DNA from: Arcobacter iocasae
Lineage (GTDB): Bacteria > Campylobacterota > Campylobacteria > Campylobacterales > Arcobacteraceae
Length of the DNA: 64,000 nt
NCBI RefSeq assembly: GCF_042214795.1
Contig: NZ_CP090177.1
Location: 124,001-188,000 of the forward strand
Direction: 5' to 3'
Below, piece by piece: positions 17,658 through 26,211 of the stretch (its first letter is position 1; each line of letters starts with the position of its first letter). The position numbers and the translations under genes are program-made. The notes under the pieces are model-generated. The model did no database searches and was not told the origin of the DNA. It saw only the letters and a program-made list of their open reading frames with translations.

Positions 17658-18541
17658 TTTTTATCCTTTTTACTAACTAAAATACCACCAATTACAATAA
17701 GAATAATACCTAAAAAAGTATACATATCAGGGAGTAAGTCTCCTAAGAAGTACCCAAACCCAATAGCAAAAGGAATATTAGTATAACTTACAACTCCAAT
17801 AATACTTGCCCTGCTAAGACTATAAGCGCGAGTAAGAAACCATTGTGAACCAGTTGAAATAATAGCCATCAAAATTATAAGTGCCCAAATATAAGGTTCT
17901 AAATGCATCTTAAAATGAACATAAGGAGTGAATAAAAAAAGTCCTATTGGAATAATAATACCAACTCCCATAAATGAAAGCATAATAACCCTTGCATCAT
18001 AAATATCTTTGATTTTTTTTATAGTGGCATATGCAGCTGCTGCAAAGAAACCACCTAAAACACCCAAAATATGTTCATAGGATACTTCTATGCCAAAAGG
18101 CTTCATAATAAATATAATTCCAATAAATCCAAGAATAAGAGCGAAAAAAGTATTTAGATTAATCTTTTCTTTCATCAAATAATAAGCCAAGATAGTCACA
18201 AAAAAAGGCGAGGTTTTATTTAATACAACAGCTTCTCCCAAAGGAATAGTAGCAATCGTGTAAAAAAATAATAACATGGCTAAGCTTCCAAAAAGTCCCC
18301 TTAAAAAGAGTAAATGTAATTTTGACATATCAACAGATACATGATATTTATTTATGCTAAATAAAATAATTATAATCCCTATTAAGTTTCTATAAAATAC
18401 TATTTCAATAGGATCCATACTTTCAGACAACATCTTTGCCAAGGCTCCATTAACAGCTCCTAGCATTGCGCTTAAAAGCATAAATAAAATACCTTTGTCT
18501 ATTAATTTTAGTTTTGATAGGATTGTCTGTTTATTTGGCAC
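17654..18541 (-). CDS. EamA-family (DMT) transporter
   Basis: A 295-residue inner-membrane protein with about ten helices and two EamA repeats; RNLIGIIIILFSI, GEAVVLNKTSPFFVTILAYY and a second-half ILGVLGGFFAAAAYATIKKI are typical of the RarD/YedA group. It may export or import an amphipathic metabolite. It overlaps both neighbours, the kinase gene by 11 bases and the HAD gene by 4, so it is translated as part of a tight operon starting with pnuC. Confidence 0.87.
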   Translation of the reverse strand: MPNKQTILSKLKLIDKGILFMLLSAMLGAVNGALAKMLSESMDPIEIVFYRNLIGIIIILFSINKYHVSVDMSKLHLLFLRGLFGSLAMLLFFYTIATIPLGEAVVLNKTSPFFVTILAYYLMKEKINLNTFFALILGFIGIIFIMKPFGIEVSYEHILGVLGGFFAAAAYATIKKIKDIYDARVIMLSFMGVGIIIPIGLFLFTPYVHFKMHLEPYIWALIILMAIISTGSQWFLTRAYSLSRASIIGVVSYTNIPFAIGFGYFLGDLLPDMYTFLGIILIVIGGILVSKKDKK

Positions 18542-19295
18542 TTTTTAAATCCATAAACCACAACTTGCAGATGTGTTTATATAGCATAATATAAGAGTGA
18601 AGTTTTTGTATATCTTTTTTATCTACTTTTTTTTGATAACTTTTCAACAAAATCTTTTCCTCTTTTTTATTTAATCTAAACTCAAAACATAGCGTTGCCA
18701 AATCAAAAAAACTGTCATTGACTCCTGTATATTCCCAATCAATAAATTTAATACTTTTTTTACGAAAAAGAATATTTCTAGGATTTAAATCATGGTGAGT
18801 AGTTACCAATGTTTTTTTATACTTTTTTAATGACTTAAGTTCCCTTTTACAAATATGGATACTTTTACTTGCTTCTTGGCTATTGAGCATTTTTTTGTAA
18901 TAATTCAATGGTTTTTTAAAATCATATGTTTTCACATTACTTTTTATAGTATGCAATTTTTTAATCATTTTAGCTAAATGTATTATCTCTTGGGCATTGA
19001 TACTTTTTTTATGTTTCCCTTTTAAGAATTCACATACCATAAAGTTTTCTTCTATGTTTAAAAAAAAAGGTTTTGCAGCAAGCTTTTTTTTGTGTGCTTT
19101 TTTTTGAATCATAAACTCAAACTCTCTATTGATATTGACTGTTTCATCACTTATAAACTTTCGAATAAGATAGTTTCTTTTAGATGTTTTTAGTTGGTAA
19201 TTTATATTACAAAACCCCTGATTTTTGAGTAATTTAAGACTTAAAAGAGTTTCATCTTTAAATATTTTATACTGTTTTAACTTCTGTATAGTCAT
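18531..19295 (-). CDS. aminoglycoside/choline/thiamine kinase-like phosphotransferase
   Basis: A 254-residue protein-kinase-fold small-molecule kinase (APH/ChoK/ThiK family). The catalytic loop is THHDLNPRNILF (Brenner motif) and the metal-binding loop FIDWEYTGVNDSFFDLATLC. Relatives phosphorylate choline, thiamine or ethanolamine. Its start lies inside the end of the PnuC-family gene, which suggests that the transporter brings in the substrate; since Pnu transporters work with kinases that trap a vitamin, thiamine or a nucleoside is a reasonable guess. Confidence 0.82.
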   Translation of the reverse strand: MTIQKLKQYKIFKDETLLSLKLLKNQGFCNINYQLKTSKRNYLIRKFISDETVNINREFEFMIQKKAHKKKLAAKPFFLNIEENFMVCEFLKGKHKKSINAQEIIHLAKMIKKLHTIKSNVKTYDFKKPLNYYKKMLNSQEASKSIHICKRELKSLKKYKKTLVTTHHDLNPRNILFRKKSIKFIDWEYTGVNDSFFDLATLCFEFRLNKKEEKILLKSYQKKVDKKDIQKLHSYIMLYKHICKLWFMDLKSAK

Positions 19296-19887
19296 ACTCT
19301 TCTTTCCATTTTTTATAAGCTACAAAAGCTAAAACTGTATAAATTACAAATAAAATAGCTGTTAGATTAAGACCTTTTTGAATATATATATAAATAGATA
19401 TAGAATCAATAACTATCCAATAAACCCAGTTCTCTAACACTTTTCTTGCAAGCATAAAGGTCGCAAAAAGTGCGAAAACAGTAGTAAAAGAATCCATATA
19501 AGCAAAACTAGCCGTAGTATAATTTGCCATAATATAACCAACACCTAGTGAAAGTACAGTAAGAAGTAAAATAATCTTGATATTTTTAACTGTTCCATAA
19601 GTTATAACTTCCAACTGCTTTTCTTCGTTTTTTCCACCATATTTCCATGAATACCAACCATATACAGCCATGATAAGATAGTAAGCATTTAAAAAAGAAT
19701 CCATAAGCAAAGAGACATCAAAAAATAAAATAGTATAAATCAAAGTTGATAAAAATGCCGCAGGCCAACACCAAAGACTTTGTTTGATAGCAAGAAGAAT
19801 ATAAGCTACGGCTAAAAGCATTGCTATTGCTTCATAAGTTGTAAGTACATTGAGAGATTCAATAGTATTTTGTAAAAAATCTGAAAT
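19267..19887 (-). CDS. pnuC: PnuC-family vitamin transporter
   Basis: A membrane protein with about seven helices; conserved parts are CWPAAFLSTLIYTILFFD, YGWYSWKYGG and the C-terminal WVYWIVIDSISIYIYIQKG. Pnu proteins let nicotinamide riboside, thiamine or riboflavin diffuse in, with trapping by a kinase. The first ATG (19821) lacks a ribosome site and would cut off the first conserved helix; the frame is open upstream to an ATT at 19887 that sits six bases after AAAGGA, so ATT is proposed as start (206 residues). The conservative start is 19821 (184 residues). The kinase gene overlaps its end. Confidence 0.85.
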   Translation of the reverse strand: MSDFLQNTIESLNVLTTYEAIAMLLAVAYILLAIKQSLWCWPAAFLSTLIYTILFFDVSLLMDSFLNAYYLIMAVYGWYSWKYGGKNEEKQLEVITYGTVKNIKIILLLTVLSLGVGYIMANYTTASFAYMDSFTTVFALFATFMLARKVLENWVYWIVIDSISIYIYIQKGLNLTAILFVIYTVLAFVAYKKWKEEYDYTEVKTV

Positions 19888-19925
19888 AAAGTATCCTTTA
19901 AAAACAAAGTGGTATTTATTCGCGA

Positions 19926-19931
19926 ATTATA
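19926..19931 (-). promoter_or_regulatory. -10 box of the pnuC operon
   Basis: TATAAT on the minus strand in the context GCTATAATTCGCG, about 38 bases upstream of the proposed ATT start and of the AAAGGA ribosome site. It is the only perfect -10 match in the pnuC upstream region and gives a short leader. No thiamine riboswitch motif was seen there. Confidence 0.5.
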
Positions 19932-20015
19932 GCTTTATCTCTTTTAACTTTTATAAATTTTATGCATTAAAGAACAGTTTTAAATCTTGTGAAAAAATAT
20001 AAAAAAGCACTTAAT

Positions 20016-20043
20016 AAATAATATTAATATTATTTGTTATAAT
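20016..20043. promoter_or_regulatory. 20-bp palindrome and -10 box before the binding protein/kinase operon
   Basis: AAATAATATTAATATTATTT (20016-20035) is a perfect palindrome that ends three bases before a TATAAT (20038-20043), 30 bases before the start codon of the periplasmic binding protein gene. Its place, overlapping where RNA polymerase would contact DNA upstream of -10, is that of an operator. The AT-rich composition makes chance palindromes commoner, so confidence is moderate. Confidence 0.4.
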
Positions 20044-20072
20044 TAAATTATATTTTTATAGGTGAAAATAAT

Positions 20073-20894
20073 ATGAAACTAATAATACTTTTTCTATCAA
20101 TTTTTGTTATATCAACTTTTTGTTATGCCAAAGAGAATTCAATCAAAATAGGCATTGCTCCACACTCATCAACTAGAGTAATTTTACAATCCCACCAAGA
20201 TTTAAGACTTTTTCTTCAAAATTATTTTAAAAGACCTGTTCAGATTTTAACTGCAAAAAATTTTAGTGAATTTACTAAGCGCTCAGATAAGGGAACTTAT
20301 TATGATTTGATTTTGACTTCACCAAATCTAGCAGTTCTTGCCCAAAGATTAGGTGGATATACACCTATAATGACTTATACTAAAGGTCTATCAACTATTC
20401 TTTTAGCTACAAATGAAAATATTTTAGAAAGTAAAAATCTGCCACTTCATGTTATTGGATTAGACCCTGTTTCTTTTCCAACATTAGATGCACAAGAGTG
20501 GTTAGATAAAAAAGGTTTTGTAGATGGGGATAAAATTAACTATACATATACAAGTGCAACGGATAGTTCAATATCTATACTTCTTAATAATAATGCAGAC
20601 ATGATAATTTTATCTTTACCAAATTATATAAAACTTATGACAAAAAAAACTAAAGATTTAGTACATGTAATATATCAAAGTAAACCAAAGCCAAGTAGAA
20701 TATATCTAGCAAAAAGTGCAGATGGTATTACTTTAAAAGAGTGGGAAACAGCATTAGATGCTTTTTCAAAATCTCCTGAAGGTAAAAGACATTTAGAAAT
20801 TACAAAACTTGAGGGATTTAAGAAAATACAATCAAATGATTTAGATAACCTTGGTTCAATAGTGGATAAAACTATGGAAAGGTTATACAAATAG
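20073..20894 (+). CDS. PhnD-like periplasmic substrate-binding protein
   Basis: A 273-residue periplasmic binding protein with a signal peptide (about residues 1-19, ending CYA). The beginning KIGIAPHSSTRVILQSHQDL and the YYDLILTSPNLAVLAQRLGG segment fit the phosphate/phosphite/phosphonate (PhnD) fold. No ABC permease or ATPase is nearby; instead a histidine kinase gene starts at the very next base, so the protein probably serves as the ligand sensor for that kinase. Confidence 0.85.
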   Translation: MKLIILFLSIFVISTFCYAKENSIKIGIAPHSSTRVILQSHQDLRLFLQNYFKRPVQILTAKNFSEFTKRSDKGTYYDLILTSPNLAVLAQRLGGYTPIMTYTKGLSTILLATNENILESKNLPLHVIGLDPVSFPTLDAQEWLDKKGFVDGDKINYTYTSATDSSISILLNNNADMIILSLPNYIKLMTKKTKDLVHVIYQSKPKPSRIYLAKSADGITLKEWETALDAFSKSPEGKRHLEITKLEGFKKIQSNDLDNLGSIVDKTMERLYK

Positions 20895-22391
20895 ATGAAA
20901 GTATCTTTAGCTTGGAAATGGGTAATTGCAAGTTTACTAATTGAGAGTCTAATGCTTACATTAATGGTAATAAAAAATGTAAATCAATTAGAAACAAATT
21001 TGTCCACTCAAACAAATATAAGATTAAGTGAGCAAAAAATATTACTAAAAAGTGCATTAGTAGCACCTATTGTTCAAATGGATTATGCAACAATTAATGC
21101 AATTTTAAATGAAACTAATAAGATTCCAACTATAGATTATTTAGTAGTTGTAGATAATCAAAATAACTGTATTTCTAGTGTTGGGTGGAATGATTGTTCA
21201 AACTTACCCAAAAAAGAATTGGATCCTTTTAATAAAAAATCATTAGAAGATGCAAGATTTGATACAAATATCCCTATAACATTATTCTCTGAATCATTAG
21301 GAAAAGTCTATTTAGGTCTTTCTACAAAATTTTATCTTCAAGCAAAAAAAGAGATGATTACTCGTAGTATTATTATTGCATTAATGGAGTTAATATTATC
21401 AGCAATTTTACTTATAGCAATAAGTAAATGGATTACAAAAAATCTAGTTAAATTAACTCATAGTGCAAATGCAATTGCCCATGGAGATTATTCACAAAGG
21501 ATAAATTTAGGCGATAGTAAAGAGACACTTGAACTACAAGAATCTTTTAATCTTATGGCAAAAAATATTGAAAAAAATATAATTGATTTAAAATATTTAA
21601 ATAAAAAAGAAAAAAAATTATTCCAAAATTTAAAATCTCAAGTAGAAAAAAATCATGAGCAAGATATTCTTCTTAAACATCAATCAAGAATGGCAATCAT
21701 TGGTGAGATGCTAAATAATATTGCCCACCAATGGAGACAACCTTTAAGTGCTATTACTATTCAAATGAGTAGCTTAAAACTAAGAAAAGAGTTAGAACTT
21801 TTAGAAGAGAATGAAATAGAAACGACAGCAGATAGTGTAATGAAATATGCAAATTATTTAAGTAGTACAATTGATGATTTTAGAGATTATATAAGAGACA
21901 ATAATGATAAAAACGAGTATTTTAATATTGAAACTTCTTTAAATAAAGCTATTGATATAGTATCTGCTTCTTTAAAAAACCATTTTATTACACTAAATAT
22001 TGTACCCTGTGAAGATGAATTATTCGTAAATGGTGTAATAAATGAGTTAACTCAAGTTTTTATAAATATTCTTAATAATGCAAAAGATATATTAAATGAA
22101 AATGATATAAAAGAAAAAGTAATTGAAATAGAATTTTTTAAAGAAGATAGTAAGATAACTATTACAATACAAGATAATGCAGGTGGCGTTAGGGAAGATA
22201 TCATTGATAAAATATTTGACCCATACTTTACTACAAAATATAAAAGTCAAGGTACTGGAATTGGGTTATATATGAGTACAAAAATTATTCATGAACATTT
22301 TTCAGGTGAAATACTTATAAAAAATCAAAATATAGAGTTCAATAATAAAACTTATTCAGGTGCAAAATTCTTTATAATTTTACCAATATAA
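20895..22391 (+). CDS. membrane sensor histidine kinase
   Basis: A 498-residue kinase: TM helix near residues 8-25, a periplasmic domain to about 155, a second TM helix near 156-178, a HAMP linker, a coiled segment, the phosphoacceptor in NNIAHQWRQPLSAI, and the ATPase domain with N-box ELTQVFINILNNAKD, G1 box DNAGGV and G2 box GTGIGLYMS. The start codon directly follows the stop of the binding-protein gene, implying coupling. No response regulator gene lies next to it, so it is an orphan kinase within this window. Confidence 0.92.
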   Translation: MKVSLAWKWVIASLLIESLMLTLMVIKNVNQLETNLSTQTNIRLSEQKILLKSALVAPIVQMDYATINAILNETNKIPTIDYLVVVDNQNNCISSVGWNDCSNLPKKELDPFNKKSLEDARFDTNIPITLFSESLGKVYLGLSTKFYLQAKKEMITRSIIIALMELILSAILLIAISKWITKNLVKLTHSANAIAHGDYSQRINLGDSKETLELQESFNLMAKNIEKNIIDLKYLNKKEKKLFQNLKSQVEKNHEQDILLKHQSRMAIIGEMLNNIAHQWRQPLSAITIQMSSLKLRKELELLEENEIETTADSVMKYANYLSSTIDDFRDYIRDNNDKNEYFNIETSLNKAIDIVSASLKNHFITLNIVPCEDELFVNGVINELTQVFINILNNAKDILNENDIKEKVIEIEFFKEDSKITITIQDNAGGVREDIIDKIFDPYFTTKYKSQGTGIGLYMSTKIIHEHFSGEILIKNQNIEFNNKTYSGAKFFIILPI

Positions 22392-22407
22392 TTTTTAGTA
22401 TCACGAT

Positions 22408-22692
22408 TTAACTTTTATAAATCTTTTGTTCTTCTTTATATATTCGTGATACATGAATCAAACTAGCTAGTTTGATCAAAGGTTTTATCAAAAACTGTGC
22501 ACTACCTACTATAAACAACCAAGTACCACTATACATAAGTGAGTCATATAAAAAGAAACAACTTCCAACTAAAAACCAAATGGCAATAAATAAGTCATTT
22601 ATTGCTCCTATTGCCTCATAACGACGCTGAAGTTCAATATGACGACTTCCTATATCTAAATCTAATTCATTATTTTTTTCATAAAAAATCAT
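22408..22692 (-). CDS. YrhK-domain small membrane protein
   Basis: A 94-residue protein with two hydrophobic helices. The patterns QRRYEAIGAINDLFIAIWFL then VGSCFFLYDS, followed by a second helix and HVSRIYKEEQ, match the YrhK-like domain, whose function is unknown. It converges with the histidine kinase gene and has no close partner on its strand. Confidence 0.7.
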   Translation of the reverse strand: MIFYEKNNELDLDIGSRHIELQRRYEAIGAINDLFIAIWFLVGSCFFLYDSLMYSGTWLFIVGSAQFLIKPLIKLASLIHVSRIYKEEQKIYKS

Positions 22693-22765
22693 AAAGTTCC
22701 TTCAATTAATACCTACATAATATACATTATATGAAAAAACTCTAATAAAGAGATAAGAGAAAAAT

Positions 22766-23329
22766 TTAAACTAATGTTTTCTCTTCTTCCAAAGAAAGAT
22801 AACGCCACTTACCAATTTCCATATCAATTTTAAAACTTCCTATACTGATTCGGTTCAAGGTTAAGACTTTCAATGGCGTTCCAAATTTCGGATCTTTTAG
22901 TGCTCCAAAAAGCCTACGAATATGCCGATTTTTTCCTTCTTGAAGTTCCACTAAGAGTTTTGTTTTAGCCCCACCAATACCTACTTTTAGAACTTTTGCC
23001 TTTAATAGACCATGAATACTTTCCACTCCCCTACTAGCTTGAAGAATATGCTCATCAGTAACATACCCCCTGACCCAAACTTCATATATCTTAATACAAT
23101 TGCCAGGTTTGGTTAAAGCATCACCAATCTTGCCATCAGTTGTAAATAACAAAAGCCCTTTAGATTCTAAATCAAGTCGCCCTATTGGCATCCAGCCGTC
23201 ATGAAAAGCCCACTTGGGTAATAAGTCATAAACTGTCTTTCTCCCAAGGTCATCAGTTCGAGTAACCAAATAGCCCTTGGGCTTATTAAGTGCTAATAAT
23301 ATCTTAGAATCATTCACCTCTATATTCAT
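22766..23329 (-). CDS. 23S rRNA pseudouridine synthase (RsuA/RluB/E/F family)
   Basis: A 187-residue pseudouridine synthase without an S4 domain, like RluE. The catalytic aspartate is in MPIGRLDLESKGLLLFTTDG; the KIYEVWVRG and EGKNRHIRRLFGAL motifs complete the family pattern. The ATG at 23338 overlaps the AAAGGA ribosome site, so the next in-frame ATG at 23329, eight bases after it, is taken as start. RluE modifies U2457 of 23S rRNA in E. coli; the target here is not shown. Confidence 0.88.
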   Translation of the reverse strand: MNIEVNDSKILLALNKPKGYLVTRTDDLGRKTVYDLLPKWAFHDGWMPIGRLDLESKGLLLFTTDGKIGDALTKPGNCIKIYEVWVRGYVTDEHILQASRGVESIHGLLKAKVLKVGIGGAKTKLLVELQEGKNRHIRRLFGALKDPKFGTPLKVLTLNRISIGSFKIDMEIGKWRYLSLEEEKTLV

Positions 23330-23520
23330 CAGGTACATCCTTTGGGTGTTTTGATAAACCCTAAATTAAGATTGTTGTCAATAAACTTTAATTGTGAGAT
23401 TCTCTATTTTTAAATATTTGTTGATATTATAGCCATTAAATTAGCAATGATAGAAAAATAAAATTATATCCATGAAGCTCTTCTTTACTTATTTATTATA
23501 ATTTTAATGCATTATATCTT

Positions 23521-24321
23521 TTATATGACAGATAATATCATCTTAATACTCAAAATTACTGCCAATACTCCAAAAACTTTTTTAAGTTTCTGTGTAGGAA
23601 GTATTGATGCATATTTTACACCTAAAGGAACAGTAAAAATGCTACTAATTGCCACTATTATTACAGCTGGAATATAGATATAACCAATGATATAATTTTG
23701 CAAATCGCTATTCCCAAAACCGTTAATAGCATAACCGATAGTACCAGATATTGCAATAGGAAACCCAACTGCTGCTGAAGTACCAATAGCCCGCTTCATA
23801 TCAAAGTTTTGATGTACCAAATAAGGAACAGTTAATGACCCTCCTCCAATTGAAACTAATGCTGAAATCGCTCCAATTAAAGTTCCAGTAAATATATTGC
23901 CCACTTTTCCATGTGGATTTGTATTGGCTTCATAAGAGGGTTTACTAAACATCTTAAAAGCGACATAACTCATAAATACTCCAAAAAACAGTGCCAAATA
24001 AACACCTGCAAGATAAGAGGCTAAAAAAGTTGCGCTAAATGTTCCTATCAAAACTCCTCCAGCTATTTTAAGAGCCATAGATATTTCGATATTATCTTTT
24101 TTATAATGAGCACGCATACTTGAAAATGAAGTAAAAATAATCGTTGCCATTGAGGTTCCCAATGCCAAATGCATGATTTTTTCATGTTCAAACCCTTGCA
24201 TAGCGAACAAAATAGTAAAAATAGGAACCATAATACCTCCACCACCAACACCTAATAATCCAGCCAAAAATCCGACTAATAATCCTAAGGCAATATAATC
24301 AACTAAAAATATTCCACTCAC
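23521..24321 (-). CDS. TauE/SafE-family anion permease
   Basis: A 266-residue membrane protein with about eight helices. The N-terminal GFLAGLLGVGGGGIMVPI and the repeated central IGAISALVSIGGGSLTVPYL are the two family motifs. TauE/SafE proteins move sulfite, sulfoacetate or related anions. No sulfur-metabolism operon is attached; the rhodanese-like gene at 24774 is on the same strand upstream with a regulator gene between. Confidence 0.88.
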   Translation of the reverse strand: MSGIFLVDYIALGLLVGFLAGLLGVGGGGIMVPIFTILFAMQGFEHEKIMHLALGTSMATIIFTSFSSMRAHYKKDNIEISMALKIAGGVLIGTFSATFLASYLAGVYLALFFGVFMSYVAFKMFSKPSYEANTNPHGKVGNIFTGTLIGAISALVSIGGGSLTVPYLVHQNFDMKRAIGTSAAVGFPIAISGTIGYAINGFGNSDLQNYIIGYIYIPAVIIVAISSIFTVPLGVKYASILPTQKLKKVFGVLAVILSIKMILSVI

Positions 24322-24423
24322 ATTTTTCCCTTACTTTTTATCAAAATTTTATAATATATATACAAATAGATGTACTAGAAAAACTATACTTTCTGTCGAA
24401 ATTCTTTAATTGGAGTTTTATCT

Positions 24424-24771
24424 TTACTCACCATTTAAAACAGACATAACTGTTGCCCTCGAAGTATTTAATTCTGTTGTGATTTTTGATATATTTATAT
24501 CGCCATTTTCATTATAATACTCTTCATTATCTAGCATTTTTAATATGGTATCTTTTTTATCAATTATCTCTTGGGAGGTTTGTCTAGTCTCAAAAGTAAA
24601 GTCTTCTTCACTCATAGTTTTAAGTGCTTCTAAATCTCTTTTTATAGTAGGAACTGTGACATTCAACTCTTTTGCTAAATCCTTTGGCTCTTCAATACCT
24701 CGTAAAATCAAATCTCGCAGTGCTATTCTTCTAGTTTTTATTTTACGCCGACGATGGTAAGATATTTTCAT
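24424..24771 (-). CDS. DeoR-type helix-turn-helix protein
   Basis: A 115-residue basic protein with an N-terminal stretch KISYHRRRKIKTRR and a helix-turn-helix DLILRGIEEPKDLAKELNVT, then VPTIKRDLEAL, as in DeoR-type regulators; a second HTH-like segment ISKITTELNTSRATVMSVL ends the protein. I take ATG 24771, directly after the stop of the rhodanese gene, rather than the ATG at 24798 inside that gene. It is probably translated by coupling with it. The target is unknown. Confidence 0.6.
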   Translation of the reverse strand: MKISYHRRRKIKTRRIALRDLILRGIEEPKDLAKELNVTVPTIKRDLEALKTMSEEDFTFETRQTSQEIIDKKDTILKMLDNEEYYNENGDINISKITTELNTSRATVMSVLNGE

Positions 24772-24773
24772 TA

Positions 24774-25121
24774 TTAAAACTTTAAAAGAGAGTTCCATTT
24801 CCCTGCATTGTGAACATTTTCAAATCCATTTGCTAATAAAGTACGCTTTGCTAGTGCACTTCTACTTCCACTGGCACAACAAAGAATTATAGGCTTAGTA
24901 TTATCTAACTCTTTCATTCTATTTTTAAGTGAATCTAATGGGATATTGATACTTCCATCCTTGTGAGACAAGCCAAATTCATCTAAAGTTCTTACATCAA
25001 CAATTTGACCACCTTGAGAAAGCAAAGAGGGAACAAGCTTTAATACCTGATATTGAGTATACTTTTTATATGCCATAAAAACTGCTAATGCAATAAATGC
25101 ATAAATTATATTTTCGTTCAA
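24774..25121 (-). CDS. membrane-anchored rhodanese-like protein
   Basis: A 115-residue protein: an N-terminal membrane helix (residues 3-18) and a rhodanese domain with QGGQIVDVRTLDEFGLSHK and the active-site loop CCASGSRSALAKRTL, in which the catalytic cysteine is kept. Such proteins carry sulfane sulfur or act in sulfur or redox signalling at the membrane. The stop is next to the start of the HTH gene, indicating an operon. Confidence 0.85.
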   Translation of the reverse strand: MNENIIYAFIALAVFMAYKKYTQYQVLKLVPSLLSQGGQIVDVRTLDEFGLSHKDGSINIPLDSLKNRMKELDNTKPIILCCASGSRSALAKRTLLANGFENVHNAGKWNSLLKF

Positions 25122-25248
25122 AATTATCCTTTAAATATATTTCATATTCTAATGAAATATCACTTACAACCTTTAAAAAAATGAATACAAACTCATTTAT
25201 TGTAAATGTTAGAATTAAATTGAATATCACATCCTCAGATTTAGTTAA

Positions 25249-26061
25249 CTACCACCAAGTAACAAAAAAACTTTGAGTTTTATTTTTTCTATCTTTTAAC
25301 CAAACAAGAGAAGATTTTTTATAACTTAATAATAATTCAATCTCATCTATCACTTCATCAAAGGTTTTCCACCTTTGATTTGAGTTACAATCACTAACCC
25401 AATCATCTCTTGAAGGTAAAAAATATTCAAACTCACTAAAATGTTTTTGATTTACAAACTCTTTATAGCTTATATAAAAACCTTTTATGCAAGAGTTATT
25501 TACAATAGGTATTTTTTTACCTAGTAAGTTTAGAGGAACATAAATATTTCCTTTGAAACAAACCTTTTGTTCAATATTATTTATATCTATTCCATCTAAA
25601 TACTTTTGTGTTTCATTTTTATATAATAAAGGAAGTTGTTTGTTTTTTAGCTTTTTTATTATCTTTGCAAAAGAATCATCTCTATTTGGACCAATAAACC
25701 TATCAATCTCATTTTTAAAAGAAATATCATACAAATAATATTTATAAATATGCTCTATGTGAAAATATTTTTGATTTTTTTTATCATAGATTAGAAAATC
25801 TAATTCTCCAAGAGTTTCTTTATCATGGATGATTTGGATATTAGATTTTATCAAATCATAATTTGCCGATTGATTTATATAAAATTCAAAAAAACGCTCT
25901 ATTCTTTTGCCTAAAGGAAGTTTTTCAGTGATATTTAACTGCGTAAAATCAAACTCTTTTATTTCATTTATATTTAGTTCTATTTGACTTAGACCATAGA
26001 GTTCTTTGAATAAAAAAGGTGTGTTTATAAAGCCTAAAAATTGGGTTTTTAAATTATTCAT
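25249..26061 (-). CDS. DUF1853-family protein
   Basis: A 270-residue protein whose layout fits DUF1853: GELDFLIYD followed by FHIEHIYKYYLYD (family form: E-[LI]-A-x-K-F-Y-L), a GPNRDDSFAKIIKKLKNKQL segment, a conserved Cys-containing middle part, and a C-terminal end FFVTWW. The pattern D-x-L-I-Y...H-I-E may point to a nuclease-like fold, but that is a guess. ATG at 26061; single gene. Confidence 0.65.
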   Translation of the reverse strand: MNNLKTQFLGFINTPFLFKELYGLSQIELNINEIKEFDFTQLNITEKLPLGKRIERFFEFYINQSANYDLIKSNIQIIHDKETLGELDFLIYDKKNQKYFHIEHIYKYYLYDISFKNEIDRFIGPNRDDSFAKIIKKLKNKQLPLLYKNETQKYLDGIDINNIEQKVCFKGNIYVPLNLLGKKIPIVNNSCIKGFYISYKEFVNQKHFSEFEYFLPSRDDWVSDCNSNQRWKTFDEVIDEIELLLSYKKSSLVWLKDRKNKTQSFFVTWW

Positions 26062-26211
26062 TTAATATGATACTAAAAATAGTATAAATTCTCTTCTTGA
26101 CTTTTTTATTACATAAAACTAAGAATCGGGTGATAATAGTTACCTTAGCTATTTAACACATTTATCTACACAGAGTTATTATATTATCATCTGACCCATA
26201 TTTTTTAACTA

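Noticed and set aside
26124..26198. Long imperfect inverted repeat (GGGTGATAATA against TATTATCATCTGACCC) between the GGDEF and DUF1853 genes.
   Set aside because: The arms are interrupted and AT-rich with a loop near 50 bases and no T run; too weak to call a terminator or operator.
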